From contig JALIGW010000005.1 in NCBI GenBank assembly GCA_023053685.1, positions 28,136,501 to 28,200,500 of the forward strand: a stretch of 64,000 bases of DNA, given 5' to 3'. Source of the DNA: Diadophis punctatus similis. Its lineage: Eukaryota > Chordata > Lepidosauria > Squamata > Dipsadidae. The notes beneath the pieces were generated by a model that saw only the letters and a program-made list of their open reading frames with translations, was not told the DNA's origin and made no database searches. The stretch's first letter is position 1. Every line of letters begins with the position of its first letter. This document shows positions 24,286-36,867 of this stretch, piece by piece. The translations under genes were made by a program, and so were the position numbers.

Positions 24286-24738
24286 CAGTGATGGCTAACC
24301 TTTTTCTCATTGCATGCTGAAAGCATGCTGGCACCCATAATGCAATGTGCGCATGACCCTCCCCGCCCCATTTTGGGCCTAGCAGGCCTCCCTGCAGTCT
24401 CCTGGGACCAAAAATGGACCGCATGGGGAGGGGGGGTTGCCGCACCACACACACACTGTTTTAGGCCTAGCAGGCCTCCCTGCAGCCTCCTGGGACCGCA
24501 CCCCCCATGGTCCCCCACCCCGATGCATGCACGCATTACCCCAACTCCCCACATGCGCGCACGTCCCCCACATGCACCCTGCCCTCTGGGCATGCACAGC
24601 AGATACCCCAAAATCAGCTAGCCGGCGGTAGGCGCGCATGCATGCGCAGTGGAGCTGAGCTGGGTGATGGCTCGTGTGCCTGCAGAGAGGGCTCTGCGTG
24701 CCACCTGTGGCACGCGTGCCATAGGTTCGCCATCACGG
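24286..24738. mobile_element. hAT-type MITE (CAGTGATGGCGAACC family)
   Basis: Starts cagtgatggctaacc, ends ggttcgccatcacgg. The 8-bp duplication tactatac is perfect (24278-24285, 24739-24746). A second member is at 43516-43938. The interior holds a direct repeat of aggcctccctgcagtctcct type (about 24384 and 24472). The termini resemble the OC1-like group of vertebrate hAT elements. Confidence 0.9.
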
Positions 24739-25050
24739 TACTATACCATGGTTTTTGTTTTTTTAAGTACTGTAGCCTTTTTAAAAAGTGTCCTGAATTT
24801 CTTAATATTCAAAGGGGCTTCTGATAACTGTAATGACAGCAAGCCTGAAAAAAGGCATATTAAAAATAATTTGGGATAAATGCAAAAACGGACATTCTAA
24901 ATCATCAAATCCTTGGCAATATTAATTTATCAGAACAGAATGAACTTGGTGGCAATCTTTTTTTTTTTACAAATCCATAATTCCTGCTATCTTTTAAGAA
25001 GAACAAAATGATTTCTAAGTCCTCGTGCTTAAAAGGAAGGTAAAATGAAG

Positions 25051-25928
25051 TACCGTATTTTTCAGAGTATAAGACACACCTTTTTACCTCCAAAAAGAAG
25101 GTGAAGACTTGGGTGCGTCTTATACACCGAATGTAGCTCCACCCACCCACCCACCCCCACCCTTTGGCCTCTGTCTGCCAGCAATTTACCTGCTTGCAGC
25201 AAACAGGGAAGAGCCTTTTAAGCCAAGCAAGTCATTAGCAGCTTCCCGACCCCCCAGCTGATTTGCCACATGCTAAAATGAAACTGAAACTAGCTGCAAA
25301 GAGGCAAATAGTTGGGAGAGACATGCAGATTTTTATTTTCTGCTGAACTGGATGCAAGGGGGTAAGTGAATAACTATAAATGTTTGTAGAATGTTCAAAT
25401 TATTAGACTTATTTTTCAAAGACTGCTTTATTATTGTTCTAGACAACTTAACAAAATGAAGAAGCTTTTTAAAATAAATGCTTGCTCTGAAGAGGCCCTG
25501 TGCTATTGTATCTTCTTTTAAATAATAGAGAATAATGTATACTTCCAGAAATTTTAATTAATTTTAACAGCTCTGTACAAGTATAGTCTGAAATGTAACA
25601 GTGTCCTGTTTAGTATTAAGATAAAGCAGCTGAGTTAAATCCTGACTTACCTTGGAGTACATCTATTTAAATAATTGGGAGGAGTTAGTGTGACTACATT
25701 TAAGAAAACTTTCTGGCATAATGTACATTTCTCCAATTCTTTGCTATTTCTATGGGTCAGGCACACATGCACAGGAATACACAGCAAACAGTGTATATCA
25801 TCTGGGCTGTTTGCTGTTTGCTGTTTGGCAAATTGCTTAGAGGCAGAGGCTTTTTTCCTTGTTTTCCTCCCCCAAAACTAAGGTGCGTCTTATACTCCGG
25901 TGCGTCTTATACTCCGAAAAATATGGTA
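25051..25928. mobile_element. TA-flanked MITE, copy A (CCGTATTTTTC termini)
   Basis: It begins TA-ccgtatttttcagagtata and ends actccgaaaaatatgg-TA. The motif ggtgcgtcttatactccg occurs near both ends. The interior is non-coding. It is the inverted counterpart of copy C (49706-50552), sharing its internal sequence along most of the length. Confidence 0.8.
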
Positions 25929-26475
25929 AATACAATGGTCTATAGTTCTGGGATCATGTATATCAGGCCCATGACTAATTTGCTGGAAAATACATGTTTA
26001 TGAAGTAAGGATGCAGAGAATTGTTTCAAAGGCACTTCACATTTTAAATGTGAATGAGAGATATTCCTGATGCTAAGAAATATATTTTTATCCCTCATCT
26101 TTTTTGAAGGATAATTTGAAAAACTGAAAAGGACTTCACATACAAGGTACTTGAGACAGGAGATGAGGTTTGAATTTGATGCATTAGCAAGTTTCAAGAT
26201 TAATCTTGAAAATAGTTCGGTATTACTGTAACAAATAAGAATAGCACGTTATTTCAAAATAATTATGTGAAGATAGAATACATTTTTAAAAAAAGATATG
26301 TCAAAATGGGACAAATTACAATTGTCATGTTGGTAGAATTTCTCTGATTAAAGTCAATGTTTTAACTAGATCGTTATTTTTCTTCCAGACAATACTTATT
26401 TTGAAAATTGATGTATCATTTAAACAATGTCAGAAGACATATCTAAATTTGTATGGAAGGGGGAAGAACTTGAGT

Positions 26476-27300
26476 TACCGTATTTTTTGTACTATAAGAT
26501 GCTCCAGATCATAAGATGCACCAAGCTTTTGGGGAGGAAAACAAGAAAAAAAAATCTGCCTCTGCCTCCCAACAATTTGCCTCCTTGCAGCAAACAGCAA
26601 GGTCAGCTTCAGCACAGCTTGATTTAGCACGAGCAGCTGATTGGCGGTTGGATCGGCCTCCCGGAATACTGCCGATCAGCTGTTCCAGGCTGCGGGGATC
26701 ATCGCCGCCCATCGCCATTGATGCCTATCACCGCCTTTGCGCAACCCCATTTTTGGCCTCCACGTGCCCCATTTTCAGCCTCCGTGTGTCCTGTTTTCAG
26801 CCCGTTCCAGGTGACGAGAATCACCACCACCGCCTATCACGGGCCCAAAATGGGACGCACGGAGGCAAAAAAAACGGTCTGCAGAGGCCGAAAATGGGAT
26901 GCACGGAGGCCGAAAATGGAGCATGCGGAGGCCAAAAATGGGATGCACAGAGGCCGAAAATGGGGTGCGTGGAGGCCGAAAACAGGACACACAGAGGCCA
27001 AAAATGGGCACATGGAGGCGGCAATAGGCATCAGCGGCAATAGGTGGCAACGATCCCCGCAGACTGGAACAGCTAATTGGCGGTATTCCAACTGCCAATC
27101 AGCTGCTCATGCTAAATCAGGCTGTGCTGAAGCTGATCAGGCTGTTTGCTGTAAGGAGGCAAATTGCTGGGAGGCAGAGGCCAAAGGGTGGGGGGTGGCA
27201 GGTGGGTTGGGCTTCGGCAACATTTGCTCTATAAGACACACAGACATTTCCATCCACTTTGGGGGGGGGAAGTGCAGCCTATAGATCGAAAAATACGGTA
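26476..27300. mobile_element. TA-flanked MITE, copy B with internal minisatellite
   Basis: Termini TA-ccgtattttttgtactata and atagatcgaaaaatacgg-TA match copies A and C, but the interior is different. It holds inverted blocks (ctgccgatcagctgttccag / complement near 27070) and a 23-bp-type tandem repeat. Confidence 0.78.
26851..27018. repeat. Approximately 23-bp tandem repeat in MITE B
   Basis: About seven to eight units of ggaggccgaaaatgggatgc type, with variable spacing and point changes. The ORFs across it on both strands follow the repeat and are not genes. Confidence 0.8.
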
Positions 27301-28960
27301 AATATAAGGTCGCAACAAGATGCAAAGCAAAGAAGATGATAAGACTTGGAGCCATATTTTGTTTCCTGTTGTTCAGCTTGGATGAAAAAGTGGATGTTGT
27401 TAAGGAATAGAAGGTTATTGGTTCTAGAAAGCCATAATTTGAGATTTGGATGGCATCGGTACCTATGGAATGATAAAGTTAAGGTGAATGTAGTTTAAAA
27501 ATCATTATTGGATGGGCTATAGTGTGGAATAAATATAAATATAGGTTTTTGCCTGAAAACTCCTTTGTAGCTTTCAGTCCAGGAAGCATTTTATAGATGA
27601 AAAATGACAAGTGAATATAAATTGTTAACTCACCATGGTGTACTAGAATTTTCTTAAAGGATTGTAAAATCAAATGAAAAGAAATTTTCATGTCAATGGT
27701 TTTTAGAAAGATTTAAAGTGGATTTTTATTGTAAACAGCCCAAAGTCACTTAGGTGAATTGGGCAATGTAGAAATTTGATCTATAAATAAAGACTTTATG
27801 GAACAAAGTAACACTGTTAGAAACAGAATTATGTGCTAATGAACATGTTATTGTTAAAAGGTACAAACTTGTGTTAAAATATGAGACCGAAGAAGAAATG
27901 GTAAAAGTCTGTATGATAAAATGACAATTGAAACCTATGCGGTATCATGACTGAGAGACGTTGAGGTATCAATTGGCCATCAACTGGCTGTATCCCGAGT
28001 AGCTTTTCTGCCTCAGAAAAGAGGACTTGTCACCCACAGCAATCCACAGCAATGCACTTTGATTTGTCATGTTCACTAGCAAATTTCCAGCTCTTTTTAT
28101 GGAGGGGAGTTAAACATTCAAATATAGCTGCCTCCATTTAAATACAATAAGGACATGCACTAATCCACCTAGCTTTTAAAAGGATGAAAGCTGTTTCCCT
28201 TCAAGTAATATTCTGGAGACTCTTTAAAAAGGACTTATCCACTGTTTGATTTGAATCAATAAACATTGCATCTGCTGCCATTAAATGTTAGACTAAGAGG
28301 TATGGCTAGAACCTCAACCAGTGCAAGAGAGGATAGCAAGAGTTAATTTTTCGTACTGATAAAGTTTAAGTACAAAGGATCATCTTGGTATTCACTTCTC
28401 AAAGAAATTTAAGCTCAATGCTCATTACTCCTTGCAGAACACCCACCATATAAACATGGCCAGAATCCAAAAAGCTACTTTAGCAATCTTAAGGCACACC
28501 TGGCAAGATTTTGACTTTTGATTTTCTTTGAAATACACATCTTTATGTTATAATGCAAAATGGTTTTGAAAGATGTCTCAACGCCAATATGGAGTGAAGG
28601 ATTACAGTTGATGTTAATTTCTCTTTATTTGCAAGGAGAATAATCCAGTTTTAGTATCTGGTTTCAATCTAATAAACAAATGCCATTTTCCCTTACCGCC
28701 CCAAGCCAATGCAGCCAGTGAACTAAATCTTGCTGTACAATCTTTTGGGTTACAGTTATTGTGAGAACCTATTCATAATATACTTTCATTAAAGAAAAAC
28801 CTACAAAAAAGGGACAAATAATTTTTCCACAATTGGTAAATTATGTGACATATAGTCAATCCTGACTCTTAATAATCATATAGAAATATTTCTCCATGAC
28901 AATCTGTCACTAACCTGGTCTTTCAATTCCTCCAGCAGTGCACTTATAGCCACTCTAACA

Positions 28961-29080
28961 CAGGGGTCTCCAACCTTGGCAACTTTAAGATTTGTGGACT
29001 TCAACTCCCATAATTCTGGCTGAGGAATTCTGGGAGTTGAAGTCCACAAGTCTTAAAGTTGCCAAGGTTGGAGACCCCTG
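28961..29080. mobile_element. Palindromic hAT-type MITE copy 4
   Basis: Termini are CAGGGGTCTCCAACCTTGGC and GGTTGGAGACCCCTG. The core is fold-back (ggacttcaactcccataatt / aattctgggagttgaagtcc). The 8-bp flanks ctctaaca / cattacct do not match convincingly. Confidence 0.75.
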
Positions 29081-30264
29081 CATTACCTTGCTGCTGGTTG
29101 TATTCTCCCTTTCCATTCTTCACAAAAATATCTTAATATCTATTACGTACAACAGTGAAAATGATTATGATAATCTTATTACATAGTGATGCATGCGGTT
29201 TTCCCTGTGTACTTTATAGAAACAAAAGTTGGATGTTGAAGAAACTCAAAAGGTTGAAAAAGTATTGATGTCTTTGAACTTTGGGTGGGAGAAGAATACT
29301 GTGGATAACTTAAAAACCCCAACAAATATTCCTCAGGTGAAAAATCAGTCCAATGTGGTGGATCCAGGAGAGATAATCCTCAGGGCAGAAATGATATGCC
29401 TCAAATTATCATATTCAGAACACTTTATATGAAGTCATGGCTTTATTGAAAAGTCTGTAATGTTGGGAGCAGTGGAATGAAAGAGGACAACCATACCAGG
29501 AAGGCTGATTAAGAGCCCTCGTGAAAAACTGGGACTGTTGTGAAGGGCCACTGCCATTGGCTTATCCCTCACAACCGCCTCCCCCAACATCGTCCTGCCC
29601 CATCACTGTCCAACTTCTTGTTGCTCCTACTCCCATCAAGGGCCAGACAGGGACAGCCGATATGGCCCACAGGCCGCAAAATGATCTATGTGACTGCTAA
29701 AAGTTGTCACTAACTTATTGGTCTGTCAATTATATCAGTCCATTACATAAGGAAAATATGTGTTCCCAATCTCCCTAGCAAACATGGAGAATAACATTGT
29801 CTAGATTTTCAGTGTAGCAGTTAGTTGATTTTGCTACTAGTTTAAATCCCAGAAAACTGGCTTATACAATTTGATATGTTTTATAAAATACAGTAAGAAA
29901 TGTGATTCAAGGAGCAAAGGAGAAAAAGACCTTCAGCACTTTTCCTTCAACTTGGTCAGTGGCAAATCACGAGAAAAATCACTGAATATTTTATGGCATT
30001 TTTGAGGAGCAACAAGACTGACATCCTGTTTAATGGTATCTGGAAATAACTCAGATCCAGCACCACTAAAGTGAAGGGAAAGGAGGAGGAGGAGAAGCAG
30101 CAGCTGGGTGATCTTGTGGCGGTGTTGGTTGTGGTTGTTTGTATGCCAGTTTGGAGAAGAATGGATGCAGAAATGTTCTGGGAGTGAGGAGAGTTACAGG
30201 TTTTCTAATCCAAATAGGAAACTGGAAGCAACCCATGGGAAAAGGTGAATTGGAGAAGCTCACT

Positions 30265-30484
30265 CCCGATATATTAATTATATTAATATTGATTGTTTCC
30301 TGATTGCTTATTTGTAATCACTAAGTGTTGTACCTCATGATTCTTGACAAATGTATCTTTTCTTTTATGTACACTGAGAGCATATGCACCAAAGACAAAT
30401 TCCTTGTGTGTCCAATCACACTTGGCCAATAAAGAATTCCATTCCATTCCATTCCATTCCATTCCATTCCATTCCATTCTATTC
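30265..30484 (+). mobile_element. Snake-type CR1 LINE 3' end with ATTCC tail
   Basis: The segment acactgagagcatatgcacc ... gtgtgtccaatcacacttgg ... ccaataaaga is a LINE 3' UTR end I recognise from snake genomes. It runs straight into nine to ten attcc units (30427-30478), then attct. This is the microsatellite-seeding arrangement described for snake CR1/L3 elements. There is no coding part left. Confidence 0.75.
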
Positions 30485-31897
30485 TATAGTAAAACAGAGC
30501 AAACTGGAACTATTACCCAAGAATCTGCAGGTATCTGGCTGGTTAAAAAAAGGCCAGGCAGGCTGTATAGGCCTCTGGGGTGTGGGAGCCCATTGAATTG
30601 GGTATTGGAAAAAGAACCCTATGAAATAAAGATCTTGACTGTACAACATGGTCAAGGGATCTGTAGGTTCCATTTTTTTCATTGCTATGCAAATGTATGC
30701 TCTAGGTATGTGGGGCAATGCATTACCTTTGGGATGGAAGTGTATATGTACATAAAAATATGTGGGCATAATGAAGACAGAGGCACGCTTTTCACAACAA
30801 AAGCAGTCTATTATTTTACATAGACTTATATAAGGTCTGGATCAAAAAAGATAGTAATTATGCCATTGTGGGACATACCACCACTACTGTACTGGTGCAG
30901 AAAGCAAATTCTAAAGGAAGTTTCTGTGAACATTTGCATTTAAATACATTTCATCAATGTTCAATTTTCTATCATAATACTGAAGTCCATTACCTATTTG
31001 TAGTGTTAATCATTTGCCAGAGGTTGTATATTAAATGGCAAATACTTCCAGTTAGTTCCACAGAAAAAGAAAGGGCTTTTATTTCATTCATTCACTTGCA
31101 TAATTCAAAACAGTCTAGCTTGGTTTTATAATATAGGATTTTAGAATGGAAACTCTGACAAATCTTCAAAAAAGTCCCCGGAGTGAATGCATCTTTGATG
31201 CATATGACTCTGGTCTAATTAATTAAAATATAGATGCAATCAAGATTTGACAACAACATTCTTTTCAATTGCTATTTAAGTCATGCCAGTTTAATTTCTC
31301 TTGCTTGTCAATTATATCTCTTAGAAGCAAGTGAAAATCATTTCCCATCTTTACGTATAAAACGTCATTGTTTGGTTTTAAACAAACTTTGTTTTGCATA
31401 TCCAACATTTTTTTCTTTTTGTTATCTTCCCCTTCATTTAGAATTTTACTCAGGACGCAACCATTCTAAGAAAGTATTGTAAATAACGTTTCTATGACTT
31501 ACAATGAAATATGCTCCAGAGCTCTGTTATCGGCTGCAGAGGCCTTCAGGAAAGCCTTGGCGGCCGAAGAAGTTCCTGAAGGCCTCTTGATAGCAAAAAA
31601 GAGGCCATGGGTGACACGCACAAGTGAGGTGGGTCAGTGGACGCCATCCCCCCCCAAAAATAAGACCTGGTGCCTTTTTGGGGTGGAAAAAAAAGGACAG
31701 GGTCTTATTTTCAGGGAAATGCAGTAGTTAAGCAATATCAGATTGAAATTAATAATTAAATTGAAACAAAATTGGAAATTAATACACAACTCAGACCAGA
31801 AACCTTTTGGTTAGGGCTAATGGATAAAGCACTGGAAAAATCAGATGGTGTTTTATTTTTAGATATGACAGCAGCAGCGTAACTTTAGTATGCTCAG

Positions 31898-32120
31898 CTA
31901 TGGAAAGACGTTTGGTCTAGTGGTTAAGATACCAGACTAGAAAGAGGGAGGCTGTGAGTTCAAGTCTCACCTTAGCCAATGAAAGCCAACTGGGTGACTT
32001 TGGGCCAGCAACTCTGTCTCAACCCACAACTCACTTCACAAGGTTGTTGTTGTGGAGAAAATAGAAGGAGGAAAGGTGTGCTGGATATGTTTGCTGCCTT
32101 GAGTTATTTTAAAAAGACTT
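31898..32120 (+). mobile_element. tRNA-derived SINE (ggtctagtggttaag head)
   Basis: The A-box-like tggtctagtggttaagat and B-box-like gagttcaagtctc are followed by a conserved body, ctgggtgactttgggcc and cttcacaaggttgttgttgt. The end gtttgctgccttgagttatt is shared with the copy at 33646-33890. Confidence 0.75.
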
Positions 32121-32729
32121 TGAGAAACCTACAATAGAGGAATGGTTAGTAAAGATGACATAACTGGCAAAGTCCTCTTTGTAGACTTTTTGCAGAAGAT
32201 GGGGGGGGGGTAAAATTGTGACATTGTTTTGCTGATCATTAAAATTTGAAAAAGAAAAAAATCTTTTGGGGAAAATGAAAACTATCATAGTGATAAACTA
32301 AAATTCAATGTGTTACATTGTTGTAGGAAGTTGTTGGGAATCATTCTTTGAATATATATTTGTTTTATTTTTCTTTATACCTTTCTACACATCCATTTCT
32401 GTTTCCTCTTTATCTTTCTTCTTGTTAATTTTTATGTGTATTTTTAATAACATTTAATAAAAGAAAATATTATCATTATTTAACATTTCTACAATTATTA
32501 GCTTTCCATATGTTTTGTTGGGTGGAAGGGAAACAAACACATACCTAAAATGTATCTGTGATATCTAATTGAGTTAAAAACAAATACAGAACCCAATAAA
32601 CCAACTAAGTGCATTCTTCATAAAATATTGTTTAAAACTGGCTTAAAATGGCCAATAGTCTCCATCTGTTGAACCTCAGGAAACAATAAGCTGTATAATT
32701 TTGGAGGAGGTCTGTGCAATTTTTTTTTG

Positions 32730-32830
32730 GTCCTTCAGATCTCTCAGCAGCTTTTGATTATTATATCAACAATAGCTTCTTGTTGGAGATGGAGCATCGT
32801 CCTTCAGGGTTGGCCTCATAACCTCTAGAT
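32730..32830 (+). mobile_element. LINE reverse-transcriptase scrap (DLSAAFD motif)
   Basis: An in-frame DLSAAFD followed by YYINNSFLLEME is the catalytic motif A region of CR1/L2-type reverse transcriptases (first catalytic Asp in DLSAAFD). Only about 100 bp is recognisable and no longer ORF survives. Confidence 0.55.
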
Positions 32831-33645
32831 TGTATCAGAGATTTTGAGCATGGTTGGGGGTGGAAGCCTTTTCTGTCTCAACTCTGGCTCTAGAATCCCA
32901 TTCCCCTGGAAACCCAGGCTGGCATCAACATAATAGGCTTTTCAATACAAACTGAAGGTTATTTTACCTTGCATTTAGAATTTAAAAGTTATAACTTAGC
33001 CTTGAAAAGCATGCTCTTATACCACACTTATTGCTGCTCTATTATTTTCAAGTACTGTTTATTATATTTCCTTAGTTTTATCTTTTATAACGTATACTGC
33101 ATTCTGGCCTGAGAATTCTTACAATCGTATGCAATATCTAAATATTTTAATTTAAAAATTAAAGTTAGACACACTAAGAAATTGGAGATTCTTGGTAGAA
33201 GAGATGCATAGGTATGATGATTCTTATATGTCAATGAACAGAAAGTCTATTTTATCCACTTGTATAGTTTGATCTTCATACATTCATTCGGTTTTCTTAA
33301 AAGGCAAGAGCCTCTTAGATTAAAACTTCTAGAGCAGTCTTTTTCAAAAACTGAGGATCGAGTAATTGCCCATGCCCTTAAAGTGCCAGCAATATCAAAG
33401 TAAGAAATACTTCAATGTATTTTTTTTAGTCATGCGTTACTGGATGCAGGAATGGTGGAAATCCAGAGCTTGAATTACATTTAAAGGATGCGTATTGTAA
33501 ATTTATTCTAGCAAACATAATGCTATGATAGCAAAAAAAAAAAAGTGTATACATAATGAGAATTGTTTCAACCTTAATCAATGGAAAGTTTCACTGGCAT
33601 CTGGAAGCTCTTGTTTTGGATTGCCTAACTCCTGATCCAGTTTGA

Positions 33646-33890
33646 AACATGAAAACCAGTTTGGTTTAGTGGTGAAGGCATTAGGCTAGAAAGTGGAAGA
33701 CTGTGAGTTCCCACCTTAGCCATGAAAATCACCTGGGTGACCTTGGGTCAGTCACTCTCTCTCTGTCTAACTCACCTCACAGGGTTGATGTTGTGGAGAA
33801 AACAGGAGGAGGATGTTGCATTGAATATGTTTGCTGCCTTGAGTTATTTGTAGAAATAATAAAGGTGGGATACAAATAAATAAAATCTAA
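33646..33890 (+). mobile_element. tRNA-derived SINE, second copy
   Basis: It shares the head (ggtttagtggtgaaggcatt), the body (cctgggtgaccttgggtcag, cctcacagggttgatgttgt) and the end (gtttgctgccttgagttatt) with 31898-32120. The B box is damaged. Confidence 0.75.
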
Positions 33891-34337
33891 TATTGTTTGT
33901 CATCAGGAAGAAAGAAATATGCAATCAGAACAGTGAGTGTGCATGGAATAGTACATTTCTTCCAAAAAATATTGCCATCTAATATGGCTTTTGCTTTTGA
34001 CGAATGCCATTTGTGAAATTTCAGGGGGGGAAAGGTAGGGTAAGCAATGCCTGCCCACCATTTTTATGTGTACCTTGGTGAAAGCTAATCTGTTTGACTA
34101 AGTCATTTCACCTTGGACATCTGCCTTTTAATTCTCTTTGCTTATCTAAAATTCGAGGAAGAAAAAGATTAAGTGTGCTGTAATTGCTGAATCTTCTCAA
34201 GACAAACAATGATTCATTGTCTCCTGTTTCACGGACTCATTCAAGGATATGAACATTACTAATAATGTAAAATAATGTAAAATAGTCTAACTACTCACCC
34301 ATTATATTGCACAGCTGCTGCCAGCAGCAACAACACG

Positions 34338-34388
34338 ATTTTAATAAACAATGTTTTCAACAGCATTGAAAACATTGTTTATTAAAAT
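34338..34388. repeat. Perfect 23-bp inverted repeat with 5-nt loop
   Basis: Arms 34338-34360 and 34366-34388 are exact complements (core ttaataaacaatgttttcaa). The loop is cagca. A transcript from either strand would form a 51-nt hairpin without mismatches. Confidence 0.9.
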
Positions 34389-34704
34389 TCCCACTTTGAT
34401 CTTTCTCAAAATTGTCTCTCTTTGGTTGAACTGAGCATTTGAGTACATTTAGAGGCCAGTTACAATATAACCTATGAGCCTCTAATATGCACAGATGGTC
34501 ATGATCAGCAAGCTACTGTAACTCTGCTTCTATCAAGGATAATGTACATTAATTTAGAGGTGGACAAGATAGAATGAAGGGGATAAGAAAAAGGAGTCCT
34601 CTTTCCATCTCAAATACATAGCTGGTTTTGAAACAGCTATGAAAAACACCTCTTTAAAGAATTAAAGAAATACTGCTATTGGAGTAAGTGAATGTAGAAA
34701 TAAT

Positions 34705-34839
34705 CAGGGGTGTCAAACTGGTGGCCCGTGAGTTAGATGTGTCACACCCAGGCCACGCCCACTCCAGCTCCGCAAAGGGGGAAAATGTCGCAAAATGTCA
34801 TGTGACGGCAACGAGATGTGGAGTTTGACACCCGTGAAG
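34705..34839. mobile_element. hAT-type MITE (CAGGGGTGTCAAACT)
   Basis: It starts caggggtgtcaaactggtgg; the inverse gagtttgacacccgtg is near the end. Flanks share taataat/tagataat only loosely, so the exact right edge is uncertain. GC-rich interior. Confidence 0.6.
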
Positions 34840-35086
34840 TAGATAATGGTAAAAAAAAATTGTGAGGCTATCAATTTCCCAACAGTTTATTGTATATCTT
34901 ACCCCCCCCCCCCCACATACACAGAAGCAATCATCATCCATCAGGGAATAAGACTGAAAAATCAGTTTTAGAAAAATAATAATTAATTCATTTTTGGATC
35001 AATGAGAAACACCCAAAGGAAAATGTGAATATTGGGTTTTGACAATACTCAGAATTTTCTAAAATAAAGGATCATAAGCAAAGTTT

Positions 35087-36145
35087 TTATTATATATTAC
35101 CTATTCCTAATTTCCAAAGGATTTTCAGGAATCTTCTACAACCCCAAAATTTGAAAGCATCAATGCTCTTCCTATTCTGTTTCTTCAAAGTTCAACTTTC
35201 ACTTCTATAGATTGTCACAGGGAGCACCATGACTTGCACAATTCTGATCTTTGTAGGTCAAGACACATTATGATATTTGTATATCTTCTCCAAGCGCTTC
35301 ACGGCTCCTGTACCAAGTGCAGGGTATTTATCAACTGCTTGTTCCTTTACTGTTAATGGTTGATCCTAAAAGGCAAAAGCAATCTACCAATTTGATATGT
35401 TCATTATCAAGTTCTAAGGTGTTGACTTCTCTTCTTGGCAATTTCCAGAGTTTGTCTTGACATCCAGTTTGCTTTCTTCTCTCTCTTAATTTATTTTCAC
35501 ATTCATCCTTAAGGCCTTTTTAAAGTTCATTCCATAATATCTCTGGCTCTCTGTCAATGAAGTTTAGCACATCAAAGTGTGTCCTGATGTTCTCCCTGAA
35601 AATGGTGAGTATATGTTCAAGGTCATAGTGTGGAAACCGACTAGCTTTCTTCTTCTTCTTTAGTTTAATTTAGAGTTTGCACATGAGCAGTTTGTGATTT
35701 CTTCCACAGTCAGCACCTGGCCATGTCTTTCATGCTATAATGGAGCTCCTTCACTTCCTTTTAACAGTAATATAGTCAATTTGATTTCTGCATACCCATC
35801 TGGTGATGTCCATTATAGTGGCATCATTTCTGTTGTTTGAAGACAAGTGTTAGCTATGAAGAAATCATTGGAATGGCAGAATTTGATAAGCTGGTCTCCT
35901 GCTTATCTCTGCCATTTCATTCTCCTAAACCATACAATCCAACTATATTTTCCTCTTTCATGTTTCCAAATTTGGTATTCCAGTTATCAATCACACGTAG
36001 TATCTCTTGCTTGCATATTCTGCTGATTTTGAATTGAACTTGATCATAGAAGTCATTAACCTCCTCTTCTTCTGCATCAGTGATTGGAATGATAGTCATA
36101 TTAAAGGGTTGCCCAGAAAGCTAATCAATATTATTCAGCATTGAT
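35087..36145 (-). mobile_element. Bov-B/RTE LINE relic, endonuclease and RT pieces
   Basis: Minus-strand translation in shifting frames shows the apurinic-endonuclease segments of RTE/Bov-B LINEs: TDAEEEEVNDFYDQVQ and NWNTKFGNMKEENIVGLYGL (35917-36099), then an analogue of the WTSPDG motif, then a PGADCG-like motif near 35710. Remnants of the region before the C-terminus follow near 35100-35250. Many stops and frameshifts and an internal deletion make it inactive. Bov-B is abundant in squamates. Confidence 0.7.
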
Positions 36146-36693
36146 TATATTGTAACCAAGTACTGTCCTTGCTATAGCCTTCCTAACTACAAAAACAACA
36201 GCAGTTTTATTGGACCCTACTGGGAGTAGAAACTCTTGGCATACACTTGGCACAGAAGGCCTGGGGAGGTAGGGTATCTATTCTTGTCAATATGGAAATT
36301 GTTGTAGATTGTTGAGCCCGCTTTGCTTTTGTTTTGTTTAATTTTGGTTTTGTATTTTGTTCTGATCCATTGTATTTTTCTTTTTGTGAGTTGGTTTTTA
36401 ATTGTAAACTATCCAAAGTTGGGAATTATATTAGCCTAGTAATGCAATGTAATGAAATGAAATGAATAAAATATCTGAAATTTACCATAAAGGTAAATGG
36501 TAAGCAAAATGAGAATTATGTGCAAAAGCTATAACTTTCTTGTATTGAATATATAAATATAAGAAGTTGCTTAATTATAGAGAATAAGATTTGGTCTCTC
36601 TAACCTAGTATAGTATAATCTGACAGAATAACAGTCTGTAATATTGTCTTAGCTTTGTTTTCCCCGTTTTAACTGAAAGAACTAGAATACATC

Positions 36694-36867
36694 CAGTGGT
36701 GGGTTGGTCCCGGTTCGGCCCGGTTCTGCGAACCAGTAGCGGTGGCGGGAGGCCCCGCCCACCAACCCGGGAGGCTCTGCCCACCTGCCCAGGACACTTC
36801 TGCGCATGAGGAGAAGCATCGCGCAAGCGCGCGAACCGGTAGCAACGAGTTTTAGAACCAACTACTG
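36694..36867. mobile_element. hAT-type MITE (CAGTGGTGGGTT family)
   Basis: It starts cagtggtgggttggtcccgg and ends agaaccaactactg. The flanks aatacatc / aacccatc agree at six of eight bases. It is close in sequence to the copy at 3986-4152. Its internal palindrome has decayed (tgcgcatgagga). Confidence 0.82.
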
